Source: Fistulifera solaris
Lineage: Eukaryota; Bacillariophyta; Bacillariophyceae; Naviculales; Stauroneidaceae
Assembly (NCBI GenBank): GCA_030295235.1
Contig: AP026139.1
Coordinates: forward strand, 434,001-498,000
Direction: 5' to 3'
Length of the DNA stretch: 64,000 bases
The position numbers and the translations under genes are program-made. The notes under the pieces are model-generated. The model was not told the origin of the DNA. It searched no databases and worked only from the letters and a program-made list of their open reading frames with translations. Below, piece by piece: positions 1-10,587 of the stretch (within the stretch, counting starts at the first letter, position 1; every line of letters starts with the position of its first letter).

Positions 1-210
1 GCACGCGAACTACGGCGTTGATTTCATTAATGCCTGCAAAACAATTAAGGAAGAGTGTCCGTACGTGAAGATCAGCGGTGGTATCTCGAATCTTTCGTTC
101 GGCTTCCGTGGTGTGACGAAGATTCGGGAGTCGATTCACGCCGTGTTTCTGCACCACGCCATTTTGGAATCCGGCATGGATGTCGGTATCGTCAACGCAA
201 AAGAGATGCT
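1..210 (+). repeat. Perfect 210-bp direct repeat inside METH (partner 2342-2551)
   Basis: Every base of 1-210 matches 2342-2551. At 211 the two stop matching abruptly, although the encoded proteins remain homologous for some 30 codons ([10 protein letters not shown] against [10 protein letters not shown]). The repeat may extend left of the window. Confidence 0.97.
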
Positions 211-3200
211 TGCGATTGACGCGCTGGAACCTGACATGCTTGAATTATGCGAGAATCTAGTTTTCAATAAGACTGAGGACGCTACGGACGAAATGTTGGA
301 ACGTACCGCCTACGAACGAGCCGTTATTGATGCCCAAAAGAAAGGACTACCTCCTCCCCGAAAGCCTCGAGGCAAGGTTGTGAACAAACCTAGAATGATG
401 TTCAGCTATGACAACGTCGAACCTTCGCCTGCGACAGAGCCCCCGAGACCGACGTCCGAAGCCGCTCAGAATTATATTCCCAACTCGTATCGAAATTCCA
501 AGTTGTCGCATGCCAGCATCCAAGCCATTCGTGACAAAAGCACGCTCTCGCCTGATTTGCGAAGCCAGATCGACTATCAGCAGAGTGAAGGATTGTATCC
601 GGCTTCGTTTCCGCACTATGTGAGAGGACGGGACAGTTTGCGCAAACACATCACCCAGCTCTTCACCAGCCGAATCGCCATTTATGACGGTGCGATGGGA
701 ACGATGATCCAAAATTATGCCAAGAAGAACAAACTGGAAGAGGACGAGTACCGCGGAGAACGTTTCAAGGACTGGAAGTGCAACGTGAAAGGTAACAATG
801 ATATGCTGAGCATCACTCAGCCGCACATCATTCAGGGAATCTACCGCCAGTACCTCGAAGAGGGAGGATCAGACTTGATCGGCACCAATACGTTCTCGTC
901 AACGACCATCGCCATGGCCGACTACGAGATGGAGGCGTACGCATATGAATTGAACTACTGGGGTGCCCGTTTGGCCCGCGAGGTTTGTGACGAAGTGACC
1001 GCCAGAGACCCCGCCAAGCCGCGTTTCGTGGTTGGTGCGATTGGCCCTACGAACCGCACTGGTTCGATTTCTCCGTCTGTTGAAGACCCGTCCGCCCGGA
1101 ACGTGACATTTGACGAGTTGGTGGAGACGTATTTCGAGCAGGTGGTCGGGTTGATGGACGGCGGTGCCGACATTTTGATGGTAGAGACCATCTTCGACAC
1201 GCTGAATGCCAAGGCTGCGTTATATGCGATTGGGGAGTACTTGGAGTTCAGCGGCTTGGATATTCCTGTCTTTGTGTCTGGTACTCTCGTTGATCAGTCG
1301 GGCCGCACGCTTTCGGGTCAAACCGGCGAGGCGTTCTACGCCTCGATCCGCCACGCCAAGCCGATGTGCGTGGGATTGAACTGCGCCCTTGGTGCCCAAC
1401 ACATGACCCCGTTTGTGGAACGATTGGCCGGTTGCGTCGAGTGCTTTATGCACGTTTGTAAGTATATAGAAATGGGAATAGTGCAGGCCTAAACGATTTT
1501 CGCTTGTCTGACTCGTTTGGACTTCTTCTCATTCAGACTCTAACGCCGGTCTTCCGAATGCAATGGGTGGATATGACGACTCTCCCGAAACAATGGCGGA
1601 ACAGAATCGGTTGTTCTTTGAGAATGGTTGGTTAAATATGGTCGGCGGTTGTTGTGGGTCTACCCCGCCTCACATCAGGGCTATTCGTGAGGTCTCGGAG
1701 GGCTACGAACCGCGAAAGCTTCCGGATGTCGGTCGTCCCAAGATGTGGCTGTCGGGCCTGGAGGACATGAAGGTAGAGGACGTGCACAACCACCTCGGTC
1801 TTCCGTTCTTGAATGTTGGCGAGCGCTGCAACATCGCGGGCTCGATCAAGTTCAAGAAGTTGATGATGGCGGGGGACTACGGTGCTGCGATGGACATTGC
1901 CAAGCAGCAGGTCGAGGACGGTGCGCACGTAATTGACATTAACGTTGACGACGGCATGCTGGATGGTCTGACAGCTATGCAAAAGTTTGTCAAGATTGCA
2001 GTGACGGAGCCTGAGGTAGCGAAAGTCCCGTTCATGTTGGATGCCTCGAAGTTCGAGATTGTGTTGGCCGGCTTGAAGTGGTGCCAGGGCAAGCCCATCG
2101 TGAACTCTATTTCGCTGAAAGTCGGCGAAGAGATGTTTATTGAGCACGCGACGCTGCTGAAGAAACATGGTGCGGCTGTTGTTGTGATGGCGTTCGACGA
2201 GGAAGGTCAGGCTGCGACAGAATCGGAGAAGGTCCGCATTTGCAAGCGTTCTTACGATATCTTGGTGAACAAGGTCAAGTTCCCACCTGAGGACATTATT
2301 TTCGATCCGAATGTGTTAACGATTGGTACTGGCATGGAAGAGCACGCGAACTACGGCGTTGATTTCATTAATGCCTGCAAAACAATTAAGGAAGAGTGTC
2401 CGTACGTGAAGATCAGCGGTGGTATCTCGAATCTTTCGTTCGGCTTCCGTGGTGTGACGAAGATTCGGGAGTCGATTCACGCCGTGTTTCTGCACCACGC
2501 CATTTTGGAATCCGGCATGGATGTCGGTATCGTCAACGCAAAAGAGATGCTAATGATCGAGGAAGTCGAGCCTGAACTCTTGAAGGCTTCCGAGAATTTA
2601 GTTTTCAATAAGAGCGAAGATGCAACTGAAGTTATGCTTGAGCTTACTCGAAAAGAAAAGGAGAGATTCGAAGCATTCAAAGCCGGTGGTGGTGTTACAA
2701 AGACGAATGAAGCATCATGGCGTGACCAAGACGCTGTGAAGAGGCTCGAGCATGCTCTTATCAATGGGATTTCCGAGTTCGTTGATCAAGACGTCGAAGA
2801 AGCCCGCCAGAAGTGCTCCAAACCACTTGATGTCATTGAAGGTCCGCTCATGGACGGAATGAATATTGTCGGAGACCTTTTCGGAGCAGGGAAAATGTTT
2901 TTGCCTCAAGTTATCAAGTCAGCTCGTGTTATGAAGAAGGCCGTGGCGTACTTGTTACCATTTATGGATGAAGAAAAGAGGCAAAACTTGATTGCTCAAG
3001 GACTAAATCCTGATGACTTCGACCAGAACGATGATTCAAATTACGCCGGAAAAGTTCTGATGGCAACGGTGAAAGGCGATGTTCATGATATCGGCAAAAA
3101 TATTGTCGCAGTTGTTCTCGGCTGTAATAATTTCAAAGTCTATGATATTGGCGTGATGTGTTCATGCGAACTTATTCTCGAGAAAGCAAAGGAATACGAC

Positions 3201-4601
3201 GTGGATGTTATCGGATTGTCAGGCTTGATTACGCCTTCCTTGGATGAAATGGTCGTTGTGGCCAAGGAGCTTTCCAAGGGCGGTTTCAAGCAACCTCTGT
3301 TGATTGGTGGTGCCACGACATCCAAAATGCATACTGCTGTAAAGATTGCTCCTAATTACTCCTCCGCAGAACATCCAGTGATCCATGTGCTGGATGCCTC
3401 TCGCTCTGTTACGGTGGTGTCATCACTTCTTGGTAACGCTAAGGAAGACTACGTGGCTGACATACATGAAGAGTACGAGGAAATGCGCGAAGATTACTAC
3501 GCTGGTCTTGAGGACAGATATTTCTTAACGTTCGAGCAAGCAAAACAACAAAAATTCATGATCGATTTCGAGAAATCACCCCTGCTTCGCAGCCAAAGCA
3601 AATCGGTACAACCTTGATAGACAAAGTGAAGCTATCAGACGTCGTTCCGTACATTGACTGGGTAAGGAGAACCGGGCGATAGATGTAGAGCTTGTTTGTT
3701 CATTAAATCGTATCTCACTGTTTTACGCTTTTTTTACAAACAGAATCCTTTCTTCCAAACCTGGGAATTGCGTGGACGATATCCTAATCGTGGATATCCG
3801 AAGATTTTCAACGATGAAGCTGTAGGCAAAGAAGCGAAGAAGCTTTTTGATGATGCTCAATCAATGATGAAGGAAATCATAGCAGATGGAAGCATGTGGT
3901 TAACTGGTGTTGTTGGGCTCTACCCGGCAAATCGCTCGGACGATGGCGAGGATGTCGAAGTGTACGAAAACGAAGCAGACAGAGAGACAGGAACACCTAA
4001 AGCGAGATTCTGCATGTTGCGGCAGCAAGCTGAGAAAGAATCGGACGATCCGTACTTCTCTCAAGCTGACTTTGTAGCTCCAAGAGGAATGAAAGATCAC
4101 CTGGGAATGTTTGCCGTTTCCTGTCTAGGCTGCGACGCTCTTGTTGACAAATATGAAAAGAGCAATGACGATTATTCCAAGATCATGGCCCAGGCCCTGG
4201 CTGATCGATTTGTCGAAGCCTTTGCTGAATATCTTCATCGAGAGATCCGTGTCAACATGTGGGGCTACGCACCGGACGAAAAGTTGAATGAAGCCGATTT
4301 GTTGAAGATCAAGTACGATGGAATTCGTCCTGCCCCTGGATATCCCTCCCAGCCGGATCACACAGAGAAAACCACAATGTGGGAGCTCATCAAAGCTAAG
4401 GAACTGGCAGGGATCGAACTTTCCGAATCTTTGAGCATGATGCCGGCTAGTTCTGTTTCAGCTCTGGTTTTCGCTCACCCCCAAGCGGAATACTTTGCTG
4501 TCGGCCAGGTGGGCAAAGATCAAGTCGTCAGTTACGCCGAACGCAAGAATATGAAGCTGGATGTTTGTGAGCGATGGCTGTCTCCCCATCTTGAACTATG
4601 A
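1..4601 (+). CDS. METH: Cobalamin-dependent methionine synthase (partial 5'; extra upstream module)
   Basis: The enzyme transfers a methyl group from 5-methyltetrahydrofolate to homocysteine through cobalamin. Exons are 1-1457, 1537-3661 and 3744-4601; the introns (79 and 82 bp) have clean GT-AG ends and restore HVYSNAGLPN and YIDW/NPFFQTW. Module order is: end of a pterin domain (1-310), a variable linker, the homocysteine domain (about 665-1700, zinc ligands in GLNCALG and GGCCGS), a full pterin domain (about 1750-2600), the cap plus B12 domain (GDVHDIGKN, His ligand, near 3075-3100) and the AdoMet reactivation domain ([15 protein letters not shown] near 4327). The usual enzyme has only one pterin domain, so the upstream piece is abnormal: bases 1-210 are identical to 2342-2551. 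One base seems missing in the C run at 3579-3582; adding it joins the frame to the last part of exon 2. The gene starts outside the window. Confidence 0.93.
2342..2551 (+). repeat. Second copy of the 210-bp METH direct repeat
   Basis: Identical partner of 1-210. It lies at the end of the complete pterin-binding domain and covers the [11 protein letters not shown] substrate-site region. Confidence 0.97.
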
Positions 4602-5825
4602 GCGAGAATAAGGATGAAACAACCAAATTTAACCAAATCAAAAAGAAAATAGCTTTAACATCCTATATGTTTCGTAGGCCTCGCCGTCATTCAGTCGAAT
4701 GAACTTCCTTTCGAATCAAGGACATATCGGCTCACCGCATTCGTATCCACGTCCGTAGAAGAACCGCACCCATCGTGTGCATTGAATCACTCCTTGGGCA
4801 CCACACGGATCGTCCGGATCGTACATATGAAATTTGTTGAAAAGAAATCCTTCTTCGCAAATGTCTTCTTTTCACAAACGCGGGTCGCCGAGACGAACGT
4901 CATGCAGAATAGAAAGAATAAGAAATACTTGAGCACTGCAAAAAATGAGGCAGGAGTCCGACAGGTGAGACACTCTTTGCGGAGAACGCGAATCATCCCT
5001 TCCGCCAGACTTACTGTTCCTTTTGTGATAAAACAAAATGAATTTAATCTGCGACGTTTCTTGATTGGAAATTCAAATCCCCGGAGCGAAAGACAGTAAT
5101 GAACGTATCTTCTTTCGACGTCAACACCAAGCTTCACTGGGGGGCACTTTTTGTGTTTTTGTTGCATGTGGATTATTTTATGGCTGCGCCATTTGCCATT
5201 TTCCATTTGGGAAACTGCACAGAGAAAAATCTGCAACGGAAAGTCTGCTACCCGAAATGCCTATACTTTGAAAGCGGCGGACGTACGGCTATGCAGTACG
5301 CAGTATAGTAATATGCAATTTGAACACATACATTACGATCGTTGAAGGTCTTACTGTACCACGCTAAGGTTTTAGAGGACGCTCTCTAGCCTACAATCTT
5401 GCTCTAGAAAGGAGCCATTATTTCGTCATAATGCGACCAGGTATAGTTTTTTTGCCTCAAGCAACTGCCTACGCTTTGCTTGTCAACATCGAGGGCAAAG
5501 CATTTAATAAAAGAGAACATTGGACATCATTTTCTGCCTAAAGGAAGAATAAGAAACCCTATCACAGAAATGCCGGTTATAGAATTCACCGATAGCATTC
5601 ACAAAAATTTTCCTTCTTTCACCATGTGACTTAAAACTTAAGATGCTCTATTAAAAACAATCGATGACTCATCACGTAGAGTCAAGTAGTCGAATTTCAA
5701 TCCGTTCTTGCTCACGTCGATGCAAACGTCTCCATAATTAATGCGCTGCTCCGCTATCGAGTCGGAGACAGAGGTCTAAAAAGCAGTTTGATTTGAAATA
5801 AAAATGAAAGCACAACTTCTTCCGC
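4602..5825. other. Intergenic, no supported gene
   Basis: This 1.2 kb stretch follows METH. Its open frames are short, compositionally biased and overlap one another on both strands. No splice-joined frame or recognisable motif was found. Confidence 0.6.
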
Positions 5826-6243
5826 TCAAGCCATTTCGACGGTACTAACTCGATCAAAAATCGGACCGTCCTTATCTTCGTTTTCACTCGCCACACGGTT
5901 CGCGAGTGCGTATAATTGCCTGGCACGTAACAACCATCGGACCGCGATCAAGAAGGCGAAAAAGGATAGAGACGTAAGGGGGTGAGCCGCAGATACACCC
6001 ATCCGCGCACTGGGGTAAAAAGACGGCAAAGATGGTCAGGACCAGAATGAATTTGAAAGTTCCAATGACAGTGAAAAATTGTGCCGCCAATTGCGGGGCA
6101 CCATCCAGTCGAGACTTGAGACAACAAATGTAGAAAGATGTCGCAATAGCGGTAAAAGAAAAGGATGCGATGCAGGCAAAGTTGTAATTGTCGACTTGCA
6201 TCGACCAATCGGCCGAACAAGTCAAAGAATTGGATTGGCGCAT
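5826..6243 (-). CDS. Small multi-pass membrane protein, uncharacterised
   Basis: Not recognised by name. The ATG at 6243 opens a protein of about 139 residues with three strongly hydrophobic segments (around residues 22-44, 52-78 and 87-105) and an acidic C-terminus (SENEDKDGPIFD). The reading frame breaks once at the G5 run at 5978-5982; removing one base joins CICGSP to LTSLSFFAFLIA and completes the third segment. The layout of Cys/Asp-rich loops between membrane helices resembles the gene at 6708-7599, which is transcribed away from it, so the two may be old paralogues. A first helix found in that neighbour is absent here, so this gene may be shorter or incomplete. Confidence 0.42.
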
Positions 6244-6707
6244 TCGGATGAGATCGAGAGTTCTTTAAAATGAATCAAGAAAATGCCTGATCGCCTGTAA
6301 GCCGTTCTTTGTGATTTCCTTTTGGTTGAAGAAATGAGTTGAGTGAATTCTTTATGCTGTAAGAGCATATCGTTTCATTTGCAATGGGTGTTTTGTGTTT
6401 CGTGTGAAAAAATCAGCCTGGCCTGCGGGCGTGATGACGTTTTTTAGAGTTTAGACATGTGACACCACAATCTCATACCGGTACAAGTACAAGTGTCACA
6501 ACTCACTACACTCGACACACGACACACACAAGTCTCCTTGATGACATTATTTATTCCGTATTTATTCGTTCTTCCTATTTGCAATAATTTGCATTTACAC
6601 GACGACTTCTTAACCACCAAAGGACGCTAGCTTCCAATTGCTTTGCGGCCCCGTTTATGCTTTTTGAAACGACATAAAATTTGAGAACAAAAGACGTTGC
6701 TTTTCTC
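6244..6707. promoter_or_regulatory. Divergent intergenic region between two membrane-protein genes
   Basis: 464 bp between the start codons of two head-to-head genes, so it probably carries both promoters. A TGACGT element is visible near 6433. No coding potential was seen. Confidence 0.4.
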
Positions 6708-7599
6708 ATGAGCCAGGCCGCTTCGCTACCTCACAACTCTATTCAAGCCGAACGAGTGGATGACTGGTGAGTCTACAAGGATTCTGATAAACCGTCGGCT
6801 GTTCTGCAGCTCTCACAAAACGTTATATGATACAGCTACTGCTGTCCTTATGGAAGCTCGCACGCACTTCCGGGGATTCTTTCCGGATTCGCTCTCTTTT
6901 TTACCCTCGCCGTCTCCGGAGGCTGTACGTTTCTTCGTCTTTCTGACGCCGCACCCATTGACGAGTTATTCAACAACAATCCTGCCGGTACCATTGGTGC
7001 CGGAATATGGCTTTTTGAGGATGTGAATGCCGTCGGTACAGAAGCCACGACGTGTGTCGAATACCCGGAATTCTTTCCGACCGACACAGCGTTTCAATTT
7101 ACGAGATTTTTTTCAACATTGTCGTCCTTTGGAGGAACCGCCTTGTTTGTAATGTTAATGATTGCGGCCTGTCGCGATTTTTCGAAATCAAAGTACTTGA
7201 TGGTCGTCGCCACCGGATTCTTTGCCGTGTCGTTGATTTGCATGCTACAACTGGTAAGTTGGGGGTAAGCGTTACAGACAAACTCTTTATGCGAGGCCTC
7301 ATAGATTCGATTTTTTTTCCTTCGCGGTAAAGATACTGCTGGCATCCGACCTTTGTCAAAAAGCATCGACTTGTGAAATGGGCGGGAACGCAAAATTGAT
7401 CATTGTTACATCGTTACTGTGGATGCTCGCCGGAGGCATGACGGCAAAAATGAAACGAAAACCTTTGCCGAATCGAACGGACGCGACAATGGAACTTCCT
7501 CCACCTTCTGATGATCGAAGTACCGCATTGACCGAAGCAGACCTCGAAGAAGAGATGGTTGTATCCAATTCACAACCAAACACACATAATTTAACTTGA
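6708..7599 (+). CDS. Four-helix membrane protein, uncharacterised (diatom-type)
   Basis: Exons are 6708-6766, 6836-7253 and 7333-7599, separated by 69- and 79-bp GT-AG introns that keep frame without any correction. The product of about 247 residues starts with a short cytosolic piece ending in a CYCCPYGSSHA motif. Helices follow at LSGFALFFTLAV, FSTLSSFGGTALFVMLMIAA, LMVVATGFFAVSLICML and LIIVTSLLWMLAGG, with a cysteine pair in the loop TTCVEY...CQKASTC. The acidic tail has no retention motif that I recognise. The first exon is only 59 nt. Topology suggests an integral membrane protein of the secretory system or plasma membrane. The function is unknown. Confidence 0.72.
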
Positions 7600-7668
7600 T
7601 GATTGAACTTAGAGCTCATTACACATGCTATCATAGATGAACGAAAGGTCACTTTGGCTGATATTGTT

Positions 7669-7685
7669 CCCCCCCCCCCCCCCCC
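7669..7685 (+). repeat. Poly-C tract (17 C)
   Basis: An uninterrupted run of 17 C just downstream of the membrane-protein gene. Such a run is unstable in vivo and its length is unreliable in long-read data. Confidence 0.9.
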
Positions 7686-7741
7686 AGTTAGATTAGAAGC
7701 TAAAATAATAAATACTTAGTATCCTTTTCGCTCGAGACTGT

Positions 7742-7785
7742 CAGTTGGTGTTGTGACATGCACCAGTTGGTGTTGTGACATGCAC
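7742..7785 (+). repeat. Perfect tandem duplication, 22 bp x 2
   Basis: The 22-bp unit beginning cagttggtgttg and ending catgcac occurs twice in direct succession, about 200 bp upstream of OLA1. It may be a duplicated regulatory element or a simple slippage duplication. Confidence 0.9.
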
Positions 7786-7980
7786 CGGTACTCTGGAGCG
7801 GACGCCTCACGTACCCGTTTCTGTGATCAGAGCCGTCCGTTTGCCGTTTCGCGCCGATAAGAAAGACACAAACAATTCAATGCTAGGAGCAAGAGAGAAT
7901 CAAGGAAAGCAATAAACGGATAACTTATACAATACAATCAACGCGACTTTATATCAGAATTATATATTTTGAAGTGAAAT

Positions 7981-9408
7981 ATGGTGAAAAAGGAAAGAAA
8001 GATGCCGAAGATCTCGGAGCTATGCGGGCTGCTCGCTTTGGCCGAGTCAAAAATACTCTCTCCATGGGATTTGGTGAGTTTCTATATAGGTCGCCCGTCG
8101 CATCTGTTCAATATTACTGTAGCTCATTCTTTCATCAATTTTTCCCTACAGTCGGTCTCCCCAATGTCGGAAAATCCAGTCTCACCAATCTCTTGGCCGG
8201 TGCCAATCACGCCGAAGCCGCCAATTATCCCTTCTGTACCATTGACCCCAATGTGGTACAGTGCGTCGTACCGGATCAGAAATTCCGCTACTTGGTGGAT
8301 GTCTGGAAACCACCATCGGTGGTGCCTGCCATGCTCAAAGTTACCGATATTGCGGGATTGATTCGGGGCGCCAGTGAAGGAGCTGGTTTGGGAAACGCCT
8401 TTTTGTCGCACATTGCGGCCGTGGATGGGATCTTTCACTTAATTCGGGCCTTTGAGAGTGATGAAGTCATTCATGTTGATGATTCCGTCGATCCTGTCCG
8501 AGACTTGGAAACCATTCAGGGTGAATTGTGTGCCAAAGACAAGGAAACACTCACCAAAGTCATGGAAAAGAAAAGGAACGCGTGCGCAAAGAGAAGGGAC
8601 TTTCCCGTTCCGCCGATGTTCCCTTGGCCGAAAGCTTCCTGGAGGCCTATGCCAAGTGCGAAAAGCTGATCAATGATAATATTCCGGTACAAACGCATGA
8701 AGATTTCTCTTTAGCAGAAGTGGAATGCATCAAAGACTGGGGTCTGATTACCACCAAGCCAATGATCTATGTAGTCAACTTGTCACAAAAAAACTTTATC
8801 CGGAAAGGCAGCAAGTTCCTTCCCAAAAATCAATCAATGGGTCAAAGAACATGGTGGTGGACAAATCATTCCCGTCTCGTGTGAGTTTGAAGAAACGTTA
8901 CAAGGTATGCAAGATGACCCGGCACAACAAAAAGGTACGTGGGCCCGTGTTGGACATGACAACGTTTTTGTGGATTGGTTTTCATAACACACATATTATT
9001 TAAATAGCCTTCTTGCAACAGTGCACAGAAGAGGCCGAAGCGGCCGGTTTGAAAGGCCCCCAAGCCGAAGTCAAATCAATGATTCCGCGTTTGATCCGAG
9101 CCGGCCGACAAGCACTTTGCTTGCAATCGTTTTACACGGCCGGTCCCAAGGAGGTCCGCGCCTGGACCATTATGCAAGGAACACTGGCACCCCAAGCGGC
9201 GGGAGTCATTCATACGGACTTTGAACGTGGCTTTATCAAGGCCGAAGTCTGTGCCTTTGATGACTTCAAGGCATTGCATCAGGGACAGGCGAGTATGGCG
9301 AAAATAAAGGAAGCTGGCAAATACCGACAAGAAGGCAAAACGTATGCCATGCAAGAAGGTGATATTGTCGTGTTCATGCACAATGTGACTACGGCGAAAA
9401 AGAAGTAA
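7981..9408 (+). CDS. OLA1: Obg-like ATPase/GTPase OLA1 (YchF family)
   Basis: Cytosolic P-loop NTPase of the Obg/YchF group, known to bind ribosomes and hydrolyse ATP. Exons are 7981-8073, 8152-8934 and 9008-9408 (introns 78 and 73 bp). Visible motifs are G1 GLPNVGKS, the switch TDIAGLIRGA, GLGNAFLSHI, the NxxE-type specificity site that favours ATP (VNLSQK) and a C-terminal TGS domain (RAWTIMQGTLAPQAAGVIHTDFERGF). Three single-base breaks interrupt it: A5 at 7987-7991 (one A missing; restores MVKKGKKDAEDLG), A4 at 8571-8574 (one A missing; restores MEKKERVRKEK) and 8822-8829 (one base too many; restores FLPKINQWVKE). Length after correction matches the family, about 400-425 residues. Confidence 0.93.
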
Positions 9409-9648
9409 TTATTGAATCATTAAAATTTGAGTTTACAAAATAGCATTGGTTTCCTCTTCATCGTAAACGTTCGAGTCGTAACTACATATTGAATTCGATC
9501 TTCGAAAATGAAGCTCAATGATTTAAAGTCTTTCATCTTCTTGAAAATGCAATCTTTGTGTGCTGATCAAAAGTGCTATGTTGTCTCGCTTCGCAACCAT
9601 GTGTCCTACTTGAGAAATAAGCACCGCCTCCTTTTGATCTTACTCGAA

Positions 9649-10050
9649 TCAATCCGCTTGAATGCGAAAAGCCCATCGATACAATCTCCGATACCACACA
9701 TTCTTTCGTTCCCGTTCAAGTCGTCGTTCTTCTAAAATCTCGTGCGGTCGTTTGATCCGCTTCGTATTATCAAAATCTTTTGCCACAATTTTGTTTAATC
9801 GCTCCATCATTTCGTCGTGTTCTGTCTGGAGGGCCGCTTGCCGCAACGATTGAGAAGTTTTTCCTTGTGCCGTTTCCATTTCTTTTAATTTTCCCTGCAA
9901 AGCGCGACTGACCACCCACGCGCCCAGGATGGAAAAGAGAACAAACGGCAATCCGGCACGCATCATCTCGTTCGTATTGCTGCGTCGATCGGAGAACGAA
10001 CGAATGTGCCGGTGAGTATATTGTTGTAAGGCGCGTTTGGCGAATAGCAT
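9649..10050 (-). CDS. COX16: Probable cytochrome c oxidase assembly protein COX16-like
   Basis: A 133-residue protein with an ATG at 10050. The basic N-terminus (MLFAKRALQQYTHRHIRSFSDRR) looks like a mitochondrial presequence. It is followed by one transmembrane segment (GLPFVLFSILGAWVVSRAL), then a charged helix and KRIKRPHE. The arrangement GLPF-helix-charged region-KR(V/I)xRP is that of COX16, an inner-membrane factor that helps copper insertion into COX2. The match is by pattern only, and a different single-span mitochondrial assembly factor is possible. It is divergent from the gene at 10588. Confidence 0.6.
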   Translation of the reverse strand: MLFAKRALQQYTHRHIRSFSDRRSNTNEMMRAGLPFVLFSILGAWVVSRALQGKLKEMETAQGKTSQSLRQAALQTEHDEMMERLNKIVAKDFDNTKRIKRPHEILEERRLERERKNVWYRRLYRWAFRIQAD

Positions 10051-10587
10051 TCTTCCTTTCTGTATGAGGCAACTACTAGCTAAATGACAATCACTTTTAT
10101 TCCTTGGTTAGTTCTCTGTTTTCTATTCTCCGTATCATCGTTCGTCAATCGATAAACGACTACGAATGATGTTTTATGAGTTATGAAAAAAAGGTTCGAG
10201 CTGCGTGACGCGCAATCGGCGGACGGACGGACGCTCGATTTCGTACGTACGGCGTACGTTGGCGGCAAAAGATTTCTCCAACTATGATAGTTCAAGTAGA
10301 CAGGGAGAGTTATCTCGTGGCGTAACAGCGTCGTACTCATTTGGTCCGAACACACTTTAAATACCGATGACTTCCATTCTAGATCATTGTGCTTCTTGCA
10401 ATGATGAGTTGTTGTCAATGATGTTGCTTTCTCATGCGTTGCATTCACCTCTTCAAGGAGTTTTGACTTTCAACAACTGACTTCGGAAGGGTTGATTCTT
10501 CATTCTAGGAATCACCCAGAAAAACATATATTGGGTGAATTATCGTTGGGGAAAGAACTTTTGAAGTTGACGCAATAATATCCGCAA
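10051..10587. promoter_or_regulatory. Divergent intergenic region
   Basis: 537 bp between the COX16-like start and the start of the coiled-coil gene. It contains a near-palindrome built on gtacgtac/gtacgt around 10243-10260. No supported ORF. Confidence 0.4.

Noticed and set aside
347-826. Antisense ORF within METH
   Set aside because: Mirror of a conserved coding exon; codon use follows the METH frame.
3579-3582. Programmed ribosomal frameshifting in METH and other genes
   Set aside because: The shifts occur in unrelated genes, at varied homopolymers and in both directions, without a common slippery site.
4787-5236. Minus-strand ORF of 149 codons after METH
   Set aside because: Overlapped by other frames, rich in Phe/Lys/Cys with no domain, and no splice context. 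Composition looks like translated AT-rich intergenic DNA.
9508-9735. 75-codon ORF overlapping the 3' end of the COX16-like gene
   Set aside because: Antisense to a better-supported gene and without motif.
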